This document shows positions 37,355 to 42,820 of a DNA stretch of 42,820 bases, piece by piece. The stretch's first letter is position 1. Each line of letters opens with the position of its first letter. The stretch comes from Bacteroidales bacterium (lineage in GTDB: Bacteria > Bacteroidota > Bacteroidia > Bacteroidales > UBA932). Both the position numbers and the translations under genes were made by a program. The notes beneath the pieces were generated by a model. The model did not search any database. It was given only the letters and a program-made list of their open reading frames with translations, and was not told the origin of the DNA. The DNA lies in NCBI GenBank assembly GCA_015060255.1, contig SUYV01000017.1, positions 1-42,820 of the forward strand, in the 5' to 3' direction.

Positions 37355-40162
37355 TTACGATATTTCTAAATACCCTCTCTCAAACGCTCCGGGATAGAAG
37401 AACTTTGATTCTCTGTCCCGGAATTTGATTATGATGTACTTTTCATCGATGGACACCACGATGCCAGGACCGAGACTCTTGTGGGTGACTGTATCGCCAG
37501 TTACAACATCCTGCCACGACTTGACTGCCTGAGACTCTTCTGTTGCAGTCGGAGTATCTACGTTATCAACTTCTAATGCAGCAGCTTCAACAGGGCGTTC
37601 TTCCATATTCGATGTGCTAACATCCTTGGTAGCAGGAACTTGGACAACCGTCTCCGCCTTGATCTTCTGCGTGTCAATGACGGTATCCCATCCACCGATC
37701 ATACGACCTTCATGAGTGTTGATACCGGTATATTCAAGACTGTCATCCTCGTATCTCTTGAACTTATAGACAGCATCGTTCATTAGTTCGCTATTGAACA
37801 CATTAAGGCTGACAAGCAGACTGAAATCCTTCAAGGTCAGACCTGTAACCTTTCTGAACAATTCTGGTTCCAGCTGCATTATGACATCCTTCAGGCAATA
37901 TTCGCGATAGTCTGTCAGATACATGAATACAGGGATACGGGTTGCAAACTTGATAAGTTTCTCCTGTATTTCCTTTCTTTTGCTCTTGTATTCCTTTTCT
38001 TCCTCTGACAGTTGTTTTTTCTCTTTCGGAGTAATGTCTTCGCCTTTGGACTTCTTTACATTCTTGACATGCTCGGATTTGTTGATAATGGTCTCGATGT
38101 CAGAGTTGAGTGAACGGAAACCCTCAATGCTCATCAATGCTCTCATAGCCTCAGGATTATTCAGAAGTCTTTGGAGTGTGGCATTATCCACATTGACAAG
38201 TACGGCACTTTCCCATCTCCTGGCAAGGAGGGTGGCTGTAGTTCCGCTCATCGCCATATCGAGAATACCGGCTGCATCGATTTCTCTCATCGAACTTCCA
38301 TCATATGCCATAATCGGCAGGAACTCTATGAATTTGGCAACCTTCTTTTCTGGATTGCTTCCCTCTACGTTGAGGTTACAACTATATTCCTGCACCTGTT
38401 TCAACGCTCTGTTTGGAGCAAAGTCAAATACGTAGCAGAGAGGTTTCAGAATCACTTCGTTACCCCATTCATCGCGAGTAGTCCAAGGAGACTGCACACG
38501 GAATGCCGCCTGAAAATAAGTTTCCGGACTTGATGAGTTACGGAGCATCAGGATACCTGTCCACGGCTTGATGGTGACGCCGGTCGAGAGTTTACCGCAG
38601 GATAGGGTAATGGTCTTAGTCTTCTGTGGATCTCCCATTGCATTATATACCGGTATCACAGCATTTGCTCCCATACCGGCCTCGTTACCGGCTGCAACAA
38701 CGATCTCATAATCATTGAAGAACCGGTTTACAGGCTTGCGTAATAATGCTGCCATAGCCTTGCAGGCAGCGACTGAAGGCAGGAACCAATATGTGTGCTG
38801 AAGATAACTCAAAAGTCGGGAGTCAGAGAACGGCATCGGGGGTTTCTCGGTACCGAGTTTAAGTTCAGTTATTATATTCTCTGTATATGCACCTCTGATT
38901 AGGTCGAGCCATTTTTGTACATATTCCTCGTGCAGGAAATAGTCATCTTCAGCGGAGAAGAACTCGTTGAGGTCGAATTCATCAAACTCACCCTGTTCAG
39001 CAATCTCTCTTATACTATCCGGCAGCTGATATGTTAGCATTACCATCTTCGGCAACTGTGCATATGGATTCGGCTTGTCGGAAGACCATTCTTCTTTTGC
39101 CTGCTGTTCGTCGGAATAAGTCCAGTTGTATATCTGTTCCTCAATGAATTCACCGGAACTGATTGCCCTGAATGGCGTACCGGAAAGGTAGAGATAAGCA
39201 TTAGTCTTGAGAGGCATCAGTCCTTCGTCATATATCTCTCGTGCCTCGATTTCCTTCTTCGAGCTGGCATCTTCAGAAAGAATATTTACTGTCTCAGCTG
39301 CTCTTGAATGTGCAGGGTCTTTCTTGTCATAATAACTCTTGGCATTCTTTCCCCAGGCGCCATAATGATATTCGTCAAGGACAATGCAGTCCCAATCTAC
39401 TTCCTGAATCCATTCGTTAGTTGCTTTAATTCCTCCGACAGCATTCTTACCCAGAACATCCTGAAACGATGCAAAACAGGCAAACGGCTTACGTTCATTC
39501 ACATAATTGAATTCTCTGTTTTCCTGCTTCTCGCAGAACTGCCATCCCTCAAAATCTTTATGAGTCAAAAGGTCTTCCCTCCATGCGGTCTTGACAGCAG
39601 GCTTGAAGGTCAGGATCAGAACTTTCTCCCATCCCATCGCCAAAGCAAGTTGATATGTCGTGAAGGTCTTTCCGAAACGCATCTTGGCATTCCATAGGAA
39701 ATGTGGAATCAAACCGTGATTGGTGGGGTCCGCATAGAATCTCCAGAAGAAATCGGAAGTCTTTTCTACAGCCTTTTTCTGCTCCGGACGCATAGGGAAA
39801 TCATAGACTCTTTCGGTCATTATCTCCTGCCCGTCTATGACTGATGCAATCGCCCTTTCCACAGTCCGCAGATCACATCTGAACCATTCTCCCTCCGGAT
39901 TCATTACTCCGTTCCTTCGAAGAACTCTATGCACCGCATGATCATCGAAGGTGCTTCCGTCCTTTCTCATCGCATTCCGTTTCAGGACTATGCGATAATC
40001 CACATTTGCAGTCTTCAGTTGCTCTGCAACTCGTATTTCAGGATCACGCACGGTATATCCCACTTTGAGCAATCCCTTATGTGACGGAACGCCAGTAAGT
40101 TCGTATGCATATATAACAGGAGTATCTACAACCCTGTTCTGAAGGAGATTAGTCTTTGCCAT
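37355..40162 (-). CDS. GIY-YIG (T5orf172-like) nuclease domain fused to SF2 helicase, restriction subunit
   Basis: 935 residues. An N-terminal GIY-YIG-type domain (15-105) has IYAYEL, GLLKVGYT, IRVAEQL and the late GEWF glutamate. The SF2 helicase follows: Walker A AKMRFGKT (159-166), DEYH box (263-266), LYLSGTPFRA (motif III) and FQAAFRVQSPW (motif VI region). A charged coiled segment (EDITPKEKKQLSEEEKEYKSKRKE) precedes the C-terminal region, which ends with a Tudor-like tail (GDTVTHKSLGPGIVVSIDEKY). It translocates DNA and probably cleaves unmodified sites. It is 3 bp downstream of the methyltransferase gene, so the two are co-transcribed. Confidence 0.85.
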   Translation of the reverse strand: MAKTNLLQNRVVDTPVIYAYELTGVPSHKGLLKVGYTVRDPEIRVAEQLKTANVDYRIVLKRNAMRKDGSTFDDHAVHRVLRRNGVMNPEGEWFRCDLRTVERAIASVIDGQEIMTERVYDFPMRPEQKKAVEKTSDFFWRFYADPTNHGLIPHFLWNAKMRFGKTFTTYQLALAMGWEKVLILTFKPAVKTAWREDLLTHKDFEGWQFCEKQENREFNYVNERKPFACFASFQDVLGKNAVGGIKATNEWIQEVDWDCIVLDEYHYGAWGKNAKSYYDKKDPAHSRAAETVNILSEDASSKKEIEAREIYDEGLMPLKTNAYLYLSGTPFRAISSGEFIEEQIYNWTYSDEQQAKEEWSSDKPNPYAQLPKMVMLTYQLPDSIREIAEQGEFDEFDLNEFFSAEDDYFLHEEYVQKWLDLIRGAYTENIITELKLGTEKPPMPFSDSRLLSYLQHTYWFLPSVAACKAMAALLRKPVNRFFNDYEIVVAAGNEAGMGANAVIPVYNAMGDPQKTKTITLSCGKLSTGVTIKPWTGILMLRNSSSPETYFQAAFRVQSPWTTRDEWGNEVILKPLCYVFDFAPNRALKQVQEYSCNLNVEGSNPEKKVAKFIEFLPIMAYDGSSMREIDAAGILDMAMSGTTATLLARRWESAVLVNVDNATLQRLLNNPEAMRALMSIEGFRSLNSDIETIINKSEHVKNVKKSKGEDITPKEKKQLSEEEKEYKSKRKEIQEKLIKFATRIPVFMYLTDYREYCLKDVIMQLEPELFRKVTGLTLKDFSLLVSLNVFNSELMNDAVYKFKRYEDDSLEYTGINTHEGRMIGGWDTVIDTQKIKAETVVQVPATKDVSTSNMEERPVEAAALEVDNVDTPTATEESQAVKSWQDVVTGDTVTHKSLGPGIVVSIDEKYIIIKFRDRESKFFYPGAFERGYLEIS

Positions 40163-40165
40163 AGT

Positions 40166-41683
40166 CTATTCCATTGATTTAATCTGCGAGTTCATAAAAT
40201 GGATTTCTTCGTCTGTTAAGTTATACTTATCAGAAAGATCTTTATCACTCCATGCCTTTGAACAGTCCGGCATTGGAATGAACTGGAATTTATCTTTGGC
40301 AATATTTTGTGTTAAGAGGATAGTCGACATTAAGAATCGGAAGAATATAGTTTTTACATATTCTTTCAAATTATTTGCTTCGTGTTCACTACTAAAAGTA
40401 GCGAGGAGTAGATATGTTTCAGTACAGATCTGTCCAGGCTTTAGGACCTCTATCCTTGACACAATTCTCTTTTTACCATCTTGGTCTGTCTGTCCTGCGT
40501 GTTCTGCACTAGCTTTTGACATTACAACTTTCCACTGGCTTATAAGATGCGAGTTGGTAGTGACTTCGCTGCGAGAAACATAAGTGAACCCTTTACTACC
40601 GAGCAGTTCAATGTCTCCGGATTTTCTGATTTTTCGTCCTGATTGAAAACTTCGAAATCCAAATGGTTTAGAACTAAACACGACATCGCTCATCATTAAC
40701 TCCTTTTGTGATAAAACTTTACGAATAATGTTAATTGCTTGAGAATGTCTGATGAAGACAGGAAATTCGTTAAGGTTACGTCGGGATGATATTGTAGTGT
40801 TCTGATAGACATTTGTTACATCACATAAGCTGTTATGATTGCTATCCCAAAGGAAATAGCATACCCCTCCCGCTATGTCGACTCCAGGGAAACAATCTCT
40901 TGAATCAGAGTAATCAACTAATTTAGATAGATGATTATCGCCTAGCATTTGATCTCTAAATTCATCAAGTCCACGTCCTCCACTAAACCATCGTGATGGG
41001 ATAATCATACATAGATATCGCGGATTTAACTTCTTGGCTTGTTGAACGAATTTGTGATACAATGGTATTGCACTGCCAGATGATGATCCGCTTTGCATAC
41101 CACCTCCATCACTTAACTGATATGGCGGATTTCCTATAATTACATCGAATGTCATATTTCCTGTGAGTTGAGACGGATTGTCCGTGTGAATAAATTGATA
41201 AGCATACTGTTCTGATTCGTTTCCTCTGTCATAGACCGACTGACTTGCACCGCAGAAACGACATTTGCCGCCTACCCAGGTATGCTGAATAGCCTCGTAT
41301 TGAATGTTTCCTTCCGAAGTGTCAAACCTCGAAACTGAAAATCTTCCGTTCGCTGTCTTTGAACAATATACCGACCTTCTCGCAAGCAGAGCAGTAAGTT
41401 CCGTGCAGGCTATACCATAGACCTGATTGTGCATAATGTGGTCTATACGACTCTGCCTGTCCGGAATCTGATTTTCCAGACCCTTGTCGAGCCTCTTCAC
41501 AATCTCACGAAGAAAGACACCGCTCTTTGTGAACGGGTCAAGAAACCGAGTCTTCGGACTTTTGAAAAGTTCTTGTGGAAGCAAGTCCAGGACTTGATTA
41601 GCAAGAGACGGAGGAGTGAAGACCTCGTCGTTGCTTAAGTTTGCGATGCAGTTGAGTACATCAGGATTGTAATTGTTCACCAT
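40166..41683 (-). CDS. N6-type DNA methyltransferase (Eco57I-like), catalytic subunit
   Basis: 505 residues. Motif X-like EVFTPPSLANQVLDLL, motif I FLDPFTKSGVFLREI (47-61) and motif IV NPPY (185-188) are in the usual order, followed by a target-recognition-like C-terminal half (FGFRSFQSGRKIRKSGDIELLGS onward). A CRFC-type segment (141-144) with nearby Cys lies between motifs I and IV and may bind zinc. It overlaps the upstream methyltransferase gene by 23 bp and is followed by the helicase-nuclease gene. Confidence 0.88.
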   Translation of the reverse strand: MVNNYNPDVLNCIANLSNDEVFTPPSLANQVLDLLPQELFKSPKTRFLDPFTKSGVFLREIVKRLDKGLENQIPDRQSRIDHIMHNQVYGIACTELTALLARRSVYCSKTANGRFSVSRFDTSEGNIQYEAIQHTWVGGKCRFCGASQSVYDRGNESEQYAYQFIHTDNPSQLTGNMTFDVIIGNPPYQLSDGGGMQSGSSSGSAIPLYHKFVQQAKKLNPRYLCMIIPSRWFSGGRGLDEFRDQMLGDNHLSKLVDYSDSRDCFPGVDIAGGVCYFLWDSNHNSLCDVTNVYQNTTISSRRNLNEFPVFIRHSQAINIIRKVLSQKELMMSDVVFSSKPFGFRSFQSGRKIRKSGDIELLGSKGFTYVSRSEVTTNSHLISQWKVVMSKASAEHAGQTDQDGKKRIVSRIEVLKPGQICTETYLLLATFSSEHEANNLKEYVKTIFFRFLMSTILLTQNIAKDKFQFIPMPDCSKAWSDKDLSDKYNLTDEEIHFMNSQIKSME

Positions 41684-42311
41684 AGGCCTCTGCGGATAGT
41701 TTTAGAAAGTGAACCGGTGCGTATGTTTCGCAAGGCAGGTCAGAAAATAGGTCATCAGGCTCTCCCTCTCCGACGAGATAGGAGAACTCATAATCCCTTC
41801 TGTTGACCATACCTTTACCGATAAATCCCCATTCGCAGATATGAATCCACTCATCCGGACTGTCCACGCGCTTATAATTCAGCGCGTCCCCGTGGATGAT
41901 GTTTTTGGAAAGAAGGTACTTCGCGCTCTCAATGCATTCCGATTTGCATTTCGATTTGAATAGAACTGAGTACTGCTGTGTGAAATAGTCCAGAAGTCTT
42001 TTGCGGCAAGCCTCTGCGTTGTCGGCAAGCAATTCTATCCCATAAATGCTTGACACAGACTGCACCGCAGCTTGTTCATATTGCAGTTGGGTGTATTGCT
42101 TCGCTTTCACGCGACTCTCGCATACAGCGAGTTTGCGGCGGAGAATCTCAATGAGAAAATTTCCGTCACCGCACGCCGGCTCCAGGAAACGGGAATCGAT
42201 TCTCTCCGTCTCCTGCTTCACAAGGTCGAGCATAGCATTCACCTCACGCTCTGAAGTAAACACCTCACCGTGAGCCGCCACCCTCTCCTTTGACTTGATC
42301 TGGTGGTTCAT
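41661..42311 (-). CDS. second N6-methyltransferase-like protein, lacks NPPY
   Basis: 216 residues. It has a motif X region (GEVFTSEREVNAMLDLVKQE) and a clear SAM-binding motif I (RFLEPACGDGNFLIEIL, 41-57), GIELLADNA (motif II), and D-A-L (motif III), but ends without a recognisable NPPY motif IV or a recognition domain. It overlaps the next gene by 23 bp. It may be a regulatory or stoichiometric partner of the 505-residue protein, or a shortened enzyme. A structured RNA element lies about 70 bp upstream. Confidence 0.78.
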   Translation of the reverse strand: MNHQIKSKERVAAHGEVFTSEREVNAMLDLVKQETERIDSRFLEPACGDGNFLIEILRRKLAVCESRVKAKQYTQLQYEQAAVQSVSSIYGIELLADNAEACRKRLLDYFTQQYSVLFKSKCKSECIESAKYLLSKNIIHGDALNYKRVDSPDEWIHICEWGFIGKGMVNRRDYEFSYLVGEGEPDDLFSDLPCETYAPVHFLKLSAEAYGEQLQS

Positions 42312-42381
42312 CCTGCGCTATTTGCAGCGTCTGGATACTATTCAGAACAACGGGCTACGAATAATGCCCCATAGTACAATA

Positions 42382-42523
42382 AAGAAGCGTGGACTTCCTT
42401 ACCATACTCTGAGGTATTTGGCGTAACCCGTGCTTACGATAAGTCCAGCCCACGCTAAAGCGCAGGCGTTCACTGAACTTATTCGAATAAACACATCTTT
42501 AAATCGCCAAATTTTCAGAGTAT
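42382..42523 (-). ncRNA. candidate structured RNA element, copy B
   Basis: Same plan as 17471-17612, read on the minus strand: ATACTCTG (42523-42516) with CAGAGTAT (42411-42404); ATTTGGCG (42512-42505) with CGCCAAAT (42423-42416); ATAAGTTC with GGACTTAT (42482-42475 and 42446-42439), containing a G-U pair; GCCTGCGCT/AGCGTGGGC (42467-42448). GGGTTACGCCAAA and the final GTCCACGCTT parallel copy A's GGGTTACGCCAAAC and GTTCCGTGCTT. It lies upstream of the restriction-modification genes in the same direction. Confidence 0.65.
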
Positions 42524-42589
42524 TCCGAATAAATAGCAAACGCTAATTAATATTTTCAAAAATGTGACCAGATATCTCCAATCACTCTG

Positions 42590-42597
42590 CAAAGTTA
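42590..42597 (-). promoter_or_regulatory. -7 box upstream of element B
   Basis: The minus strand reads TAACTTTG, then C, about 67 bp before element B. No clear -33 element was seen. The rest of 42598-42820 is AT-rich with no supported gene. Confidence 0.45.
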
Positions 42598-42820
42598 GTA
42601 ATCTTTTGATGTCTATAAATAGGAATATGTAAAATGATTATAATAGTTGTTTTAAATTATTATGACGATATGGATTTAGTCTGTACTAATTCGTATATTT
42701 CCTCTATAAATCCAGATCAGATACTATCACTGCGCTATGGGTGGCATCATGACTTCTCAGGAGTGCGTGAGGCGGCGCCACTATCAATGATAGCGGTTAA
42801 GATATAATATAACAATTTCC

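Overview
The window looks like a chromosomal segment of an uncultured gut-type Bacteroidales, Rikenellaceae/Cryptobacteroides-like by general impression only. The reasons are the protein families (OprP-type porin, DUF4836-like lipoprotein, long-form HutU, fused FTCD), A/T-rich leaders without Shine-Dalgarno sites, several promoters of the Bacteroidota type (TTG near -33, TAnnTTTG near -7), and many small lipoproteins. No rRNA, tRNA or CRISPR array was seen.

Region 1 (0.1-9.2 kb, all +) is a compact set with a phosphate theme: a DUF47/PhoU-like protein, a membrane protein that looks like a degenerate PiT phosphate transporter fused to a coiled coil and a LuxR-type HTH, an OprO/OprP-type porin, a lamin-tail lipoprotein, a divergent CYTH-like protein, a canonical CYTH (triphosphate tunnel) protein, a DASS/SLC13 carrier and an unknown two-TM protein. 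I read it as a candidate sensing, uptake and processing module for phosphate or polyphosphate; the substrate is inferred.

Region 2 (9.3-15.1 kb, +) holds a large unknown membrane protein with an EF-hand-like loop, a DUF4836-like lipoprotein, and an ABC ATPase with its FtsX/MacB-like permease.

Region 3 (15.1-26.8 kb, mostly -) is ferritin plus histidine utilisation: ftcD-hutU-hutH are consecutive, but hutI is separated from them by about 4.3 kb of AT-rich DNA with three small secreted or lipoprotein genes (+), a frameshifted IS1182-type transposase and two large hairpin repeats. HutI carries an in-frame insertion of about 55 residues encoded by palindromic, repeat-like DNA.

Region 4 (26.8-32.5 kb) has a segmental duplication (1063-bp offset) with two paralogous secreted helical proteins, then a PH-domain protein, an SDR, a lipocalin, a DMT exporter and a TM2 protein.

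Region 5 (32.7-42.8 kb) is an accessory or defence island: RhuM-Fic protein, MutT-like Nudix, orphan Vsr, excisionase-like HTH, a PD-(D/E)XK protein, a GIY-YIG/SF2 helicase and two N6-type DNA methyltransferase proteins.

The most striking non-coding signal is a pair of about 142-nt elements, at 17471-17612 (+) and 42382-42523 (-). They share a nested-stem architecture, conserved unpaired blocks and compensatory base changes. Each lies upstream of accessory genes in the same orientation and downstream of a consensus -7 box. I regard it as a candidate structured RNA family.
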